A stretch of 35,802 nt of DNA from CAZSWS01 sp964610765 (GCA_964610765.1 CAZSWS010000021.1:1-35802); one strand, 5' to 3'. Shown: positions 1 through 9,856, counted from the stretch's first letter. Numbers and translations are program-made. The notes: generated by a model from the letters alone, not told the origin.

Positions 1-3000
1 GTCTGTGTCACACCTCACGCAGGTGTGTGGATTGAAACCCCCCTTTTCGGTTATCCTAAATCCTTTGCCTAGGTCACACCTCACGCAGGTGTGTGGATTG
101 AAACTGATTGTGAGAGATTGACGGAGTAAGCAGATTCGGTCACACCTCACGCAGGTGTGTGGATTGAAACTACTACCTAAATTTAGGATTAGAAGAAACT
201 ACGTGTCACACCTCACGCAGGTGTGTGGATTGAAACATAAAACACATACTGTTATTGAAATTGACGGAGGTCACACCTCACGCAGGTGTGTGGATTGAAA
301 CACTCCCGTAACGACTGTTGAATACGAAGACAAGAACGTCACACCTCACGCAGGTGTGTGGATTGAAACTTCTGCCAGTGGCACATACTGGTCACCAACG
401 AGTGTCACACCTCACGCAGGTGTGTGGATTGAAACTTTAAATCTCTGTTGATGCGATAACCCATAGAGGTCACACCTCACGCAGGTGTGTGGATTGAAAC
501 ATACCCCTTTCCTTCGCAGAACCATCCTCTGTATGTCACACCTCACGCAGGTGTGTGGATTGAAACGGCATAGTCAAAATGAATAGTGCCACTGTTTTAC
601 GTCACACCTCACGCAGGTGTGTGGATTGAAACATTATTGCGTATTTGTATTCCCCCGGCTCATTTATGTCACACCTCACGCAGGTGTGTGGATTGAAACA
701 AAGAAAGAAGGCGGTTAAGGCATGAAAAACATCGTCACACCTCACGCAGGTGTGTGGATTGAAACATTTCCTCGATTGTCAGACCTTTTTCGTCCTTGAA
801 GGTCACACCTCACGCAGGTGTGTGGATTGAAACTAAATGAAAGCCTATCTATTATTGACAAGACAAAGTCACACCTCACGCAGGTGTGTGGATTGAAACT
901 CTAGTAAGGCTGATTTAACCCCACCTATAAGAGGTCACACCTCACGCAGGTGTGTGGATTGAAACATATACTATCGTGAAGGATAATATTAAATATTTAG
1001 TCACACCTCACGCAGGTGTGTGGATTGAAACGCTTTGTCCGTCTGGCTCTTTGACTCTTTGGCTATAGTCACACCTCACGCAGGTGTGTGGATTGAAACA
1101 TTTACAAAGAGTACGTTTCTTTTTCCGCTCTTTGTCACACCTCACGCAGGTGTGTGGATTGAAACTTGTCAGAGCGTGTAATCTTAGCAAATGATATGAT
1201 GTCACACCTCACGCAGGTGTGTGGATTGAAACAAATTGTGAGAAGTTTTCCCATGGTTGTATTTTAGTCACACCTCACGCAGGTGTGTGGATTGAAACAC
1301 GAATAAGAGCTTGTAAAAGCATAGGATAGATGCGTCACACCTCACGCAGGTGTGTGGATTGAAACACGATGAGCGTTAGCGGGTGGGTCGAAAAGACAAA
1401 GTCACACCTCACGCAGGTGTGTGGATTGAAACTTTAATGCCATCAAGGAAGAGCGCAAGGCTTATGTCACACCTCACGCAGGTGTGTGGATTGAAACAAG
1501 CTGTTGGGGTGTAAATATTATAAACGAGCCGTCACACCTCACGCAGGTGTGTGGATTGAAACCGTTAAGAATGCTATCTTTCCCTTTTATAGCACCGTCA
1601 CACCTCACGCAGGTGTGTGGATTGAAACCCTTAATGTAGTACACCCCATTATTGTCGGATTCGTCACACCTCACGCAGGTGTGTGGATTGAAACTAACGG
1701 TCGTTTGTGAAGGAAATGCAAGCTTTGGTCACACCTCACGCAGGTGTGTGGATTGAAACTTACAGAATCAAATACATGAAGTGTTGATTTTTGTCACACC
1801 TCACGCAGGTGTGTGGATTGAAACCCTTCCCTATAGTCGGAATGTCTAATGATGGAAAGTCACACCTCACGCAGGTGTGTGGATTGAAACGTCATGTGGC
1901 TTGCTAACGGTGAATGGGCTTTAGAGTCACACCTCACGCAGGTGTGTGGATTGAAACAAGCGCACGGCACTGAATACGTGCATAAGCAAACAGTCACACC
2001 TCACGCAGGTGTGTGGATTGAAACATAGCCTATTTAAAAGGGCAAAAATACTTCAATGTCACACCTCACGCAGGTGTGTGGATTGAAACCTTTGACAGTA
2101 GATTGCTTGGTGAATTGATTGTGTCACACCTCACGCAGGTGTGTGGATTGAAACCTCTTTCCATACATTAGCCATATTGTCATTTGTAGTCACACCTCAC
2201 GCAGGTGTGTGGATTGAAACAATGAAGAGCATCACACCTATCATTTAGATGGGGGTCACACCTCACGCAGGTGTGTGGATTGAAACTTATGAATTAAACG
2301 AATAATTATGAAAGAAATAATGTCACACCTCACGCAGGTGTGTGGATTGAAACTGACAGGGGTTACACATTAGCAAATGGAACGGTTGTCACACCTCACG
2401 CAGGTGTGTGGATTGAAACTAATATTTAGCGCTTTATGAACTTTAATTTTACTGTCACACCTCACGCAGGTGTGTGGATTGAAACTTTGGGTGTTATACC
2501 CGACTGCGAAGAGGCTCAGTCACACCTCACGCAGGTGTGTGGATTGAAACCTGACACGCTTTATAGTCCACCCGAAGGAATCTGCGTCACACCTCACGCA
2601 GGTGTGTGGATTGAAACAGCCAACAGTAAACGTGGATGGCAGAAACTACATAGTCACACCTCACGCAGGTGTGTGGATTGAAACATATAGTAATTGATGA
2701 CGAAGATAAAACGGCTGACGTCACACCTCACGCAGGTGTGTGGATTGAAACAAAGATATAGAGAGCACGCTAGAGAAGCTTTACGTCACACCTCACGCAG
2801 GTGTGTGGATTGAAACTTGACAGAAAACTTATACCCGCCTTTAGCCTTCAGGTCACACCTCACGCAGGTGTGTGGATTGAAACAAAAGTCAGACCTTACG
2901 ATAATAGCCGGTGATACCGTCACACCTCACGCAGGTGTGTGGATTGAAACAATTACAAAGTAATAACAAACAAATCTAACAAAAGTCACACCTCACGCAG

Positions 3001-4545
3001 GTGTGTGGATTGAAACATCAAGCAAGATAATGTACTCTAAATTACTTAGGTCACACCTCACGCAGGTGTGTGGATTGAAACGTTTACCGGCTGATTACAG
3101 TCCGGAGAATGCGCTTGTCACACCTCACGCAGGTGTGTGGATTGAAACTTTGCATTACTACATGAGCGCAAAATGTCAAGGATGTCACACCTCACGCAGG
3201 TGTGTGGATTGAAACAACAATAACATCATCAGGTGAATCAAAATTAAATCGTCACACCTCACGCAGGTGTGTGGATTGAAACTAAATAGCAATAGTAGCG
3301 GTAATTGCTACATACTGTCACACCTCACGCAGGTGTGTGGATTGAAACGCGCTGTTTTCGTAGGTTTCTAAAGCCCATTCACCGTCACACCTCACGCAGG
3401 TGTGTGGATTGAAACTCCTCAAACAATGGCGAGGACTTTTGGGGCATTATGTCACACCTCACGCAGGTGTGTGGATTGAAACTTTTTCATCTTTATTGGT
3501 TAAGTTACTTTGAACCGTCACACCTCACGCAGGTGTGTGGATTGAAACACCCGATGCCAAACATGAACTTTTTTGCATACGGGTCACACCTCACGCAGGT
3601 GTGTGGATTGAAACTTTTAAGCTGTAAGACACCTTCTGGTGTTTATAAGTCACACCTCACGCAGGTGTGTGGATTGAAACGGGTCTTTCAATAGTTGATC
3701 CAGTTCGCCCGGGCGGTCACACCTCACGCAGGTGTGTGGATTGAAACATTAGTCATTGACCCTGTTGGGTAAATATGGTTGTCACACCTCACGCAGGTGT
3801 GTGGATTGAAACTTTGCATATGGGAACTTTACCGACAAGGAAAGACGTCACACCTCACGCAGGTGTGTGGATTGAAACAGCGCAGGTAAAGGTGCTCATG
3901 TCCGTGAAAGAGGTCACACCTCACGCAGGTGTGTGGATTGAAACGCTAACATAACTGCCGCTAACTCTTCACCATTCAGTCACACCTCACGCAGGTGTGT
4001 GGATTGAAACCTGAACAAATTGAATATCTATTAAAACAAGATTTATGTCACACCTCACGCAGGTGTGTGGATTGAAACCATTGATTAAAATCCCACTCAT
4101 CAAAAAATAGGATGTCACACCTCACGCAGGTGTGTGGATTGAAACTAATTGTTGATTGGCTTGACGCTTATTGGCTATATCGTCACACCTCACGCAGGTG
4201 TGTGGATTGAAACTCAAATGGAGACGCCTCGTTGACCTTGACGGTTGTCACACCTCACGCAGGTGTGTGGATTGAAACTTGTGCAGTACCCTCTACATAA
4301 GTTGCACCACCAGTCACACCTCACGCAGGTGTGTGGATTGAAACTTTGATAGATAAATCGGTTATGCCATATCCATACAGGTCACACCTCACGTAGGTGT
4401 GTGGATTGAAACTAAAAACTGGTACACAGTTGCAATAAACAAATAAAGTCACACCTCACGTAGGTGTGTGGATTGAAACTTCAAAATGTTGATGAAAGCA
4501 GACACACAGGTAGGTCACACCTCACGCAGGTGTGTGGATTGAAAC
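1..4545 (+). CRISPR. CRISPR array, type I-C-like repeat, 69 complete repeats, truncated at left edge
   Basis: I count 69 complete 32-bp repeats (first at 7-38, last at 4514-4545), 68 complete spacers of 33-36 nt, and the last 6 nt of another spacer at 1-6. Each repeat begins GTCACACCTCACGCAGG and ends TGGATTGAAAC. Repeat bases 3-9 (CACACCT) pair with bases 15-21 (AGGTGTG) around a CACGC loop, leaving an 11-nt 3' tail. That stem, tail and the ATTGAAAC end are typical of type I-C arrays, in which a Cas5-type nuclease cuts at the base of the stem. By that convention the leader and any cas genes lie off the left edge, and the right end holds the oldest spacers. Repeats at 4381 and 4448 both carry T for C at base 14, in the loop; the final repeat is canonical. 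Subtype is inferred from the repeat alone because no cas gene is in view. Confidence 0.98.
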
Positions 4546-4615
4546 GAGCCATGAGTATCCCTATATATTAAAATCATCTTTTTGGTGGATTAATAATAGG
4601 AATAGAAATATCAAT

Positions 4616-4636
4616 TGTTTTCTATATGAGAAAACA
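4616..4636. other. Hairpin just beyond the CRISPR array
   Basis: TGTTTTC (4616-4622) and GAAAACA (4630-4636) form a perfect 7-bp stem around a 7-nt loop. It lies about 70 nt past the last repeat and has no T tract after it, so a terminator role for the array transcript is only a guess. The rest of 4546-4687 is AT-rich and shows nothing else. Confidence 0.35.
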
Positions 4637-4687
4637 GCTATACCTATATATAAGTAGATTGGGATGGAAAATCGCATATTCTAGGGA

Positions 4688-4718
4688 TTGACTACCCATT
4701 CAATGAGTTATACTTTCG
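4688..4718 (+). promoter_or_regulatory. Bacteroidetes-type promoter for the flavodoxin gene
   Basis: TTG at 4688-4690 is followed after 20 bp by TACTTTCG at 4711-4718. This is close to the Bacteroides -33/-7 pattern (TTTG, 19-21 bp, TAnnTTTG), with one mismatch in the -7 box. It would place the start of transcription near 4724, about 34 nt before the flavodoxin start codon. Confidence 0.55.
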
Positions 4719-4757
4719 CATAAATTAATTGATTCATTGATTTATAAATAAAGATTT

Positions 4758-5261
4758 ATGGGAAAAATAGGTGTTTTTTATGGTTCTTCAACCGGCACGG
4801 CTGAAGATATTGCCGGACGTATTGCGTCAAAGCTTGGCATTCCAACTGATGATGTACACGATGTAGCAAACATAACGGCTGAAATGGTGGAAGGATACGA
4901 CAGTCTTATCCTTGGCACTTCCACATGGGGGTCGGGCGAAATGCAAGACGACTGGTATGACGGTGTAAACGTACTAAAAGGCCAGCCACTGGATGGAAAG
5001 AAAGTAGCTCTATTTGGCTGTGGAGATTGCGAATCATATTCGGATGATTTCTGTAATGGTGTAGGTGAACTCTTTGACACACTGGAAGGAAAAGGTGTTG
5101 AATTCGTAGGATCAATCAGCACTGACGGATATACCTACGATGGTTCGTCGGCAGAAAGAGACGGACAGTTCATCGGCTTACTGATAGATGAAATGAATGA
5201 AAGCGATCAAACAGACGGGCGAATTAATGCTTGGACTGAGAGCATCAAATCATTACTATAA
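4758..5261 (+). CDS. fldA: Flavodoxin
   Basis: This 167-residue protein is a soluble FMN-binding electron carrier, likely exchanging electrons with cytoplasmic redox enzymes in place of ferredoxin. The N-terminal loop SSTGTA (residues 9-14) after a short beta strand is the FMN phosphate-binding signature. STWGSGEMQDDW around residue 55-66 matches the loop that stacks an aromatic residue on the isoalloxazine ring, and GCGDCESYSDDFC near residue 94 is the second flavin loop. Length fits the long-chain flavodoxins. A promoter-like sequence lies upstream, and the gene stands alone between the CRISPR array and a convergent comF gene whose stop codon is only 4 nt away. Identification is secure; the physiological partner is not visible here. 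Confidence 0.95.
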   Translation: MGKIGVFYGSSTGTAEDIAGRIASKLGIPTDDVHDVANITAEMVEGYDSLILGTSTWGSGEMQDDWYDGVNVLKGQPLDGKKVALFGCGDCESYSDDFCNGVGELFDTLEGKGVEFVGSISTDGYTYDGSSAERDGQFIGLLIDEMNESDQTDGRINAWTESIKSLL

Positions 5262-5265
5262 AACA

Positions 5266-5979
5266 TCAGGACTGAAGTTGCCGGGTTATGGAAAGGCCAA
5301 AGACGCTGATTCGTAATCCGGCAATGTTTTTTAGAGCATCTATGCAAGACTGGACAGTAGCCCCGGCAGTTATTACATCATCAATCAGCAAAACATGCCG
5401 ATCAACAAACCAATCTGAATCAACTACTTCAAACATACCGGAAGCATTGATATGCCGTTCGTAAATATCTTTATCTGTTTGTGTAGCTGAATTTCTTGTC
5501 CGTACAATGCCTTGCATATAAACAGGGATTTCATAGACCTCTGCGAATCCTTTGGCAATCCATTCAGACTGATTATATCCTCGTTTGTTCTTTTTCTTTT
5601 TATGCAAGGGGATGGGAACGATACAGTCAATCGTCTCAAACAAGCCTTGCTCTTTCATACGCTGAGCAGCTAATCGCCCCATTTCTTTCGCCAATTCCTG
5701 GTTCCCATAATACTTAAACGAGTGCGTGATTTGCTGTATCTTTCCTCCTCGCTCAAAAAGATAAGCAGCCGCAGCTTCTTTCAAGGTTTTATTCCCAACA
5801 AACAACCGATAAGCCGGATTTTCCGGCGTTGAAACTGCACTTACCGTAGGCAAGTCACAGAGACAAAACAAGCAAATCTGTCCTTCACCTTCAATCAATG
5901 GCTTGGAACAAGTCAAACAAAGTCGAGGGAAAAACAGGTGAAGAAAATCATTCCATATCAAGCAAATCTTCTTCCACAT
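5266..5979 (-). CDS. ComF family phosphoribosyltransferase-like protein
   Basis: This 237-residue protein has the two-part layout of the ComF/GntX family. An N-terminal zinc-binding segment has cysteine pairs C21/C24 and C36/C39. A type I phosphoribosyltransferase fold ends with the PRPP-loop motif LLIDDVITAGAT (197-208). PIPLHKKKKNKRGYNQSEW (122-140) is the other strongly conserved block. Family members are linked to DNA uptake in competent bacteria, but many non-competent species carry one and the substrate is unknown. Its start lies 32 nt inside the end of recX, so it is the last gene of a prmC-recX-comF unit. It runs convergently into the flavodoxin gene. Confidence 0.9.
   Translation of the reverse strand: MWKKICLIWNDFLHLFFPRLCLTCSKPLIEGEGQICLFCLCDLPTVSAVSTPENPAYRLFVGNKTLKEAAAAYLFERGGKIQQITHSFKYYGNQELAKEMGRLAAQRMKEQGLFETIDCIVPIPLHKKKKNKRGYNQSEWIAKGFAEVYEIPVYMQGIVRTRNSATQTDKDIYERHINASGMFEVVDSDWFVDRHVLLIDDVITAGATVQSCIDALKNIAGLRISVFGLSITRQLQS
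5278..5332 (+). terminator. Possible terminator for flavodoxin inside the comF 3' end
   Basis: TTGCCGG (5278-5284) can pair with CCGGCAA (5318-5324), and TG plus six T follow. The 33-nt loop is long for an intrinsic terminator. It falls within the coding end of the opposite-strand comF gene because the two stop codons are only 4 nt apart, leaving no room for a separate terminator. Confidence 0.35.
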
Positions 5980-6433
5980 GAATAATTTCTTTAAGAACCC
6001 GTCCTATCAAATTACTTTCAAATCCTCGTGAAGCGGCAAAACGAAACAGTTTTGCATACAGCTTTTGCATCTCTCCTTCTTTGATTGTTCTGCGCTTAGT
6101 AGCAAGAAGCGACCTAAGCGTTGCCTCGTATGCCTCATCATTAATTACACTCAGTGCCTCATCTACTTTGTCAGAGGCAACACCTTTCTGTCGCAGCGCA
6201 TGCGCTATTTTGATTCGCCCCCATTGATTAAAACGGAACTTATCTTTCACAAAACTCAATGCATAGCGCTGTTCATCGATAAATTTCTCTTTCCTTAACC
6301 TCTCTAATATCCGATTTTGCCCCTCAAAAGACAAGCCCGTCATTTTCTGTCGCACATCTTGCTCACATCGCTCTGCTCTGGAACAATAGGCTGCCATTTT
6401 ATGTAAATATTCCGTTTCTGTCAATTCTTTCAT
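5948..6433 (-). CDS. recX: RecX-type regulatory protein
   Basis: The product is a 161-residue, all-helical, basic protein matching the RecX/OraA family, which binds RecA filaments and limits RecA activity. The family core is visible as FIDEQRYALSFVKDK followed by GRIKIAHALRQKGV, the second of the three-helix repeats. The N terminus carries the first repeat, with EQDVRQKM. There is no recA in the window. The gene overlaps the end of prmC by 4 nt (ATGA) and its own end overlaps comF by 32 nt, so the three are very likely cotranscribed and translationally coupled. Confidence 0.9.
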   Translation of the reverse strand: MKELTETEYLHKMAAYCSRAERCEQDVRQKMTGLSFEGQNRILERLRKEKFIDEQRYALSFVKDKFRFNQWGRIKIAHALRQKGVASDKVDEALSVINDEAYEATLRSLLATKRRTIKEGEMQKLYAKLFRFAASRGFESNLIGRVLKEIIHVEEDLLDME

Positions 6434-7281
6434 CTTGTTGCTTTTATCATACGGTCTTTTCCAAAAAGGTCTTTCCGGAGCTCCACATCTTTATAGTTCA
6501 TTGCTTCTAGCATTTCCACCATTCCCAAACCATAGGAGGCATTTATCTCGAAGTATATCCCTCCTCCTGTCCGAAGCAAAACAGTCCCTGCTTCAGCTAT
6601 CCGGTTATAAAAAAGCAACGGATTGTCATCCGGAACAAATAAGGCAGTATGAGGCTCGAACGACAACACATTTGCTTGCATCCCTTCCTTTTCCTTATCT
6701 AAAACATACGGAGGGTTACTAACCAAAATATCTACAGAATACTTTTCAAAGTGACTGCACCAATCATCAGAAAGCACATCAGCTTGCAGCCAGTTTACAG
6801 AAGCTTTATTTTTTCCGGCATTCACTTCAGCAACTGCCAACGCACGTTCAGAAAGGTCAACACCCGTCACTTCCGCCTCTTTTAAATGAAGTGATAATGC
6901 GATTGCTATACAACCACTTCCTGTACCTACATCCACCACACGCAGTCCCGAATGAGTATGTTCATGCAAAATAGAGTCAACCAGTTCTTCAGTCTCAGGT
7001 CGGGGAATTAACACATCAGGAGTAACCTCAAGAGGAATCCCATAGAATATTGTTCGTCCGGTAATGTATTGGATAGGCTCGTTGTTATTCAATCTTACAG
7101 CTGCATCCACCAACAAGCGCTGCAAGTCAGGAGCTATATCTGCATCCGTAAGCAATGGTTGCTTATAGGGAAGAACACCCCCTAAATCTTCCAATAATAT
7201 ACGAATAAGCGATTGAGTTTCTTCGGGTGAAAAACACTCGGACAAACGTTGGTTAATATCTGAGATTATCTCGGTAGCCAT
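6430..7281 (-). CDS. prmC: Release factor glutamine N5-methyltransferase
   Basis: This SAM-dependent enzyme methylates the glutamine of the GGQ motif in peptide chain release factors. VVDVGTGSGCIAIALS is the SAM-binding glycine loop and SNPPYVL is the NPPY catalytic motif that holds the target amide. LIPRPETEELV upstream is the conserved PrmC block between the release-factor-binding N-terminal helices and the catalytic domain. I start it at the ATG at 7281 (283 residues), which has AGGAAA about 10 nt before it. The reading frame extends upstream to a TTG at 7299, but that TTG lies within a promoter-like TAATTTTG. It is the first gene of the prmC-recX-comF unit and is divergent from the nitroreductase operon. 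Confidence 0.93.
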   Translation of the reverse strand: MATEIISDINQRLSECFSPEETQSLIRILLEDLGGVLPYKQPLLTDADIAPDLQRLLVDAAVRLNNNEPIQYITGRTIFYGIPLEVTPDVLIPRPETEELVDSILHEHTHSGLRVVDVGTGSGCIAIALSLHLKEAEVTGVDLSERALAVAEVNAGKNKASVNWLQADVLSDDWCSHFEKYSVDILVSNPPYVLDKEKEGMQANVLSFEPHTALFVPDDNPLLFYNRIAEAGTVLLRTGGGIYFEINASYGLGMVEMLEAMNYKDVELRKDLFGKDRMIKATR

Positions 7282-7296
7282 AAAAGTTGTTTCCTG

Positions 7297-7304
7297 CAAA
7301 ATTA
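7297..7304 (-). promoter_or_regulatory. Possible -7 element for prmC
   Basis: Read on the minus strand this is TAATTTTG, an exact TAnnTTTG match, ending 15 nt before the ATG at 7281. No clear TTTG occurs at the expected upstream distance, so this is tentative. Confidence 0.4.
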
Positions 7305-7329
7305 CAAGAAATATATGAACTACCCGTAC

Positions 7330-7360
7330 TTTATAAGCATGAGGGAAAGATGTATCTTTG
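7330..7360 (+). promoter_or_regulatory. Bacteroidetes-type promoter for the nitroreductase operon
   Basis: TTTA at 7330-7333, a 19-bp gap, then TATCTTTG at 7353-7360, an exact -7 match. Transcription would start near 7366, which rules out the in-frame ATG at 7315 and supports the start at 7396. Confidence 0.65.
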
Positions 7361-7395
7361 CTTTACTGAATTATAAATACATAAAATATATCACT

Positions 7396-7944
7396 ATGAA
7401 AACTTTCTCCACACTGTTATCACAAAGAAGGAGCACACGTAAGTTTAAAGACACCCCCTTAGAGCCGGAGCACGTAGAGCTCATACTTAAAGCAGCCCTA
7501 AAGTCACCAACATCCAAAAATCTTCGTCCTTGGCAATTTGTGGTGGTAGAAGATTCGGAGATGCTCCAAAAACTATCCGAAAGCAAAGAGCATGGTGCCG
7601 GTTTTCTGAAAGGCTGCGCAATGGCTGTTGTCGTGGTGGGCGACGTCACGTTAACTGATGTATGGATTGAAGATGCTTCAATCGCCTCAATCTGCATGCA
7701 GCTTCAGGCTGAAGACCTAGGCATAGGGAGTTGCTGGTGCCAGATTAGAAACCGCCAAACAGCTAACGATGAAGATGCTGCATACTATGTGCGCAATCTG
7801 CTAGGCATCCCCTATCAGCTGGAGGTTCTGTCAATCATTGGCTTCGGTCACAAAGACCAAGATCGCAAGCCACTGGACGACAACGACCTTCTATGGGAGA
7901 AAATACATATTGGACAATATAGAAATGAAGACCCTCAGGCATGA
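7396..7944 (+). CDS. Nitroreductase family FMN oxidoreductase
   Basis: This 182-residue cytoplasmic flavoenzyme has the compact nitroreductase fold. The N-terminal RRSTRKF (residues 11-17) supplies the arginine/serine contacts to the FMN phosphate. SPTSKNLRPWQFVVV is the conserved segment after the first helices, and the C-terminal part with LGIPYQLEVLSIIGFG is typical of small single-domain members that work as dimers. The natural substrate cannot be read from the sequence. The frame is open back to 7315, but a good promoter sits between 7330 and 7360, so I use the ATG at 7396, where MKTFSTLLSQRRS resembles family starts. The stop overlaps the next start by 4 nt (ATGA), so it heads a four-gene operon. 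Confidence 0.9.
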   Translation: MKTFSTLLSQRRSTRKFKDTPLEPEHVELILKAALKSPTSKNLRPWQFVVVEDSEMLQKLSESKEHGAGFLKGCAMAVVVVGDVTLTDVWIEDASIASICMQLQAEDLGIGSCWCQIRNRQTANDEDAAYYVRNLLGIPYQLEVLSIIGFGHKDQDRKPLDDNDLLWEKIHIGQYRNEDPQA

Positions 7945-8711
7945 AAATCGTATTGATTGGTGCCGGCAACGTAGCTACCCGACTAGGAGCGGCTCTTAAC
8001 AAAGCCGGACATACTATTTCACAAATATATAACCGAACAGAAGCACACGCACGTACATTAGGGGAGCTACTTCAATCACCATTTACTCTCAATGTAGAGG
8101 AAATTGATTCAGAGGCAGACTGCTATATCTTTTCATTGAAAGACGATGTGATTGAATCTGTAGCAGCTAGTATTCAACCCAATAACGGACTATGGCTGCA
8201 TACCTCCGGGAGTATGCCTGCTGACCTATTCCACCAAAAGAATAAACGATACGGCGTTTTTTATCCGCTCCAAACATTCAGTAAAGAAAGAGAAGTAGAC
8301 TTCCGTTCCATACCTTTTTTTATTGAGTCTCCTTCACCTCAAGATGAAGAACTGATTAAGACACTTGCTGAAAGCATTTCAGACAAAGTATATATCATGA
8401 GCTCTGACAAACGGAAATATATGCATTTGGCTGCGGTATTTGCCTCCAACTTCACCAATCACCTTTACTTACTGGCTGAACAATTGCTCGAGAAAAACGG
8501 CATACCCGGTGAAGTCATTCTCCCTTTGATTGATGAAACGGCACAAAAAATCCACAGCATGACCCCACGAGAGGCACAGACCGGTCCGGCTGTACGCAAC
8601 GATCGCTCAGTCATAGATAAGCATATGAAGTTATTAAACAACCAACCGGAAATGCAAGAGATTTACGAGCTGCTTAGCCGGAGTATTTATAAAACGATGA
8701 ACCATGAGTAG
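7941..8711 (+). CDS. Rossmann-fold protein with DUF2520 domain
   Basis: This 256-residue protein resembles NADP-dependent oxidoreductases of the ProC/F420 type. IGAGNVATRLG at residues 6-16 is a Rossmann dinucleotide-binding loop. The middle contains LHTSGSMPADLF and GVFYPLQTFSK, followed by the helical DUF2520 half, with NFTNHLYLLAEQLLEK and TGPAVRNDRSVIDKH. The GPA-x-R-x-D block is characteristic of this family. No reaction has been firmly assigned to the family, so I give none. It is translationally coupled to the genes on both sides: a 4-nt overlap upstream and an 8-nt overlap downstream. Confidence 0.88.
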   Translation: MKIVLIGAGNVATRLGAALNKAGHTISQIYNRTEAHARTLGELLQSPFTLNVEEIDSEADCYIFSLKDDVIESVAASIQPNNGLWLHTSGSMPADLFHQKNKRYGVFYPLQTFSKEREVDFRSIPFFIESPSPQDEELIKTLAESISDKVYIMSSDKRKYMHLAAVFASNFTNHLYLLAEQLLEKNGIPGEVILPLIDETAQKIHSMTPREAQTGPAVRNDRSVIDKHMKLLNNQPEMQEIYELLSRSIYKTMNHE

Positions 8712-9225
8712 TATAAACTATGATTTACAAAAGATAAAAGCTTTTTTGTTTGATGTAGATGGTGCATTATCTGCCAATGTAGTGGCTGTTTCTGAAAGCG
8801 GAGAGCCTATACGAACCATTAATATCAAGGATAGCTACGCTATTCAGCTTGCTATAAAAAAGGGATACATTGTTGGCATAATCACCGGAGCACATGCAGA
8901 ATCGGTACGCCACCGCTACTCACTCTTAGGCGTAGAGCACATCTACTTACGTAGTGCGATTAAAATACACGACTACCTGGATTTTATTGAAAAAACAGGG
9001 TTGAAAGATGAAGAGATTGCCTATGTAGGTGATGATATTCCGGACTATCCCGTTATGGAACGTGTAGGCTTGCCAATTGCACCAGCCGACGGAGCTGCTG
9101 AAATAAAAGCAATAGCTAAACATATATCTCAACGAAAGGGCGGAATGGGACTGGCTCGCGAATTGATAGAACAAACACTAAAAGCACGAGGAGACTGGAT
9201 GTGTGATAAAGCTTTCGGGTGGTAA
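8704..9225 (+). CDS. KdsC-like HAD phosphatase (3-deoxy-D-manno-octulosonate 8-phosphate phosphatase type)
   Basis: This 173-residue HAD-superfamily enzyme has the short, cap-less form typical of KdsC, which makes free Kdo for lipopolysaccharide and works as a tetramer. Motif I is FDVDGALS, with the nucleophile D17 and acid/base D19. IITGAHAESV is motif II, a lysine at SAIKIHDY fits motif III, and GDDIPDYPVM is motif IV for magnesium. The end (ISQRKGGMGLARELIEQ) matches the C-terminal tail of the family that reaches into the neighbouring subunit. Substrate is inferred from family resemblance; no other Kdo genes are nearby, and other C0-type HAD phosphatases look similar. It overlaps the preceding gene by 8 nt. 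Confidence 0.85.
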   Translation: MSSINYDLQKIKAFLFDVDGALSANVVAVSESGEPIRTINIKDSYAIQLAIKKGYIVGIITGAHAESVRHRYSLLGVEHIYLRSAIKIHDYLDFIEKTGLKDEEIAYVGDDIPDYPVMERVGLPIAPADGAAEIKAIAKHISQRKGGMGLARELIEQTLKARGDWMCDKAFGW

Positions 9226-9253
9226 TCCTTTTGATAAAGAAAACTCAAACTAC

Positions 9254-9838
9254 ATGCTCAATCATTTAAAAAAGTACAACATCATACTAGCCTCCAATTC
9301 GCCCAGACGTCAAGAGCTATTGAGCGGACTGGGAATTGATTTTGAAATAAGAGTGATCAAAGGGATTGATGAAAGCTATTCGGAATCTTTAAAACCGGAA
9401 GAAATACCGGTATGCCTGGCACGAAAAAAGGCAGAAGCCTACCTCCCTACATTAAGGGAGAAGGATATACTGATTACGGCTGACACGATTGTTGACCTGG
9501 ACGGTGAAGTGCTCGGAAAACCCAAGAACAGAGAAGATGCTATTCGTATGCTGAAAAAACTCTCCGGTAAAACTCATCGGGTCATCACAGGTGTATGCCT
9601 TACCGGACAAACATTTCAAAAAACATTTTCCACCTTATCCGGCGTTAGTTTTGCTGAACTAGAAGAAGAGGATATTATACATTATGTAGATACATTCAAG
9701 CCATTTGACAAAGCGGGCTCGTACGGCATTCAAGAGTGGATAGGATATATTGGCGTAGAATCAATTCAGGGTAGTTTCTACAACGTCATGGGGCTACCAA
9801 TCCAACGCGTATATCGAGAGCTAAAACGAATTAAATAG
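9254..9838 (+). CDS. maf: Maf family nucleoside triphosphate pyrophosphatase
   Basis: The product (194 residues) belongs to the Maf/YhdE family, which hydrolyses dTTP, UTP and modified nucleotides to monophosphates. Conserved blocks are LASNSPRRQELL (residues 12-23), the ADTIV motif with the metal-binding aspartate, GKPKN, the HRVITGV strand, and the C-terminal GVESIQGSFYNVMGLP. I chose the ATG at 9254 because the protein then begins MLNHLKKYNIILASNSPRR as in relatives. The open frame starts at a GTG (9203) inside the preceding gene and would add 17 residues unlike the family. It is the last gene of the nitroreductase operon and ends at a strong terminator. Confidence 0.94.
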   Translation: MLNHLKKYNIILASNSPRRQELLSGLGIDFEIRVIKGIDESYSESLKPEEIPVCLARKKAEAYLPTLREKDILITADTIVDLDGEVLGKPKNREDAIRMLKKLSGKTHRVITGVCLTGQTFQKTFSTLSGVSFAELEEEDIIHYVDTFKPFDKAGSYGIQEWIGYIGVESIQGSFYNVMGLPIQRVYRELKRIK

Positions 9839-9856
9839 CTACCATAACTCACCTAA

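Noticed and set aside
107..269. The 10-mer ATTGACGGAG shared by spacers 2 and 4, suggesting a common source.
   Set aside because: With about 2.3 kb of spacer sequence a shared 10-mer is expected by chance.
700..733. A spacer containing what looks like a ribosome binding region and start codon (TTAAGGCATGAAAAAC).
   Set aside because: Too short to assign, and protospacers over gene starts are expected occasionally.
1008..3694. Several open reading frames inside the CRISPR array encoding repeated VTPHAGVWIET, SHLTQVCGLK or FNPHTCVRCD peptides.
   Set aside because: They are translations of the CRISPR repeat through spacers whose lengths keep the frame; there is no start region or family resemblance.
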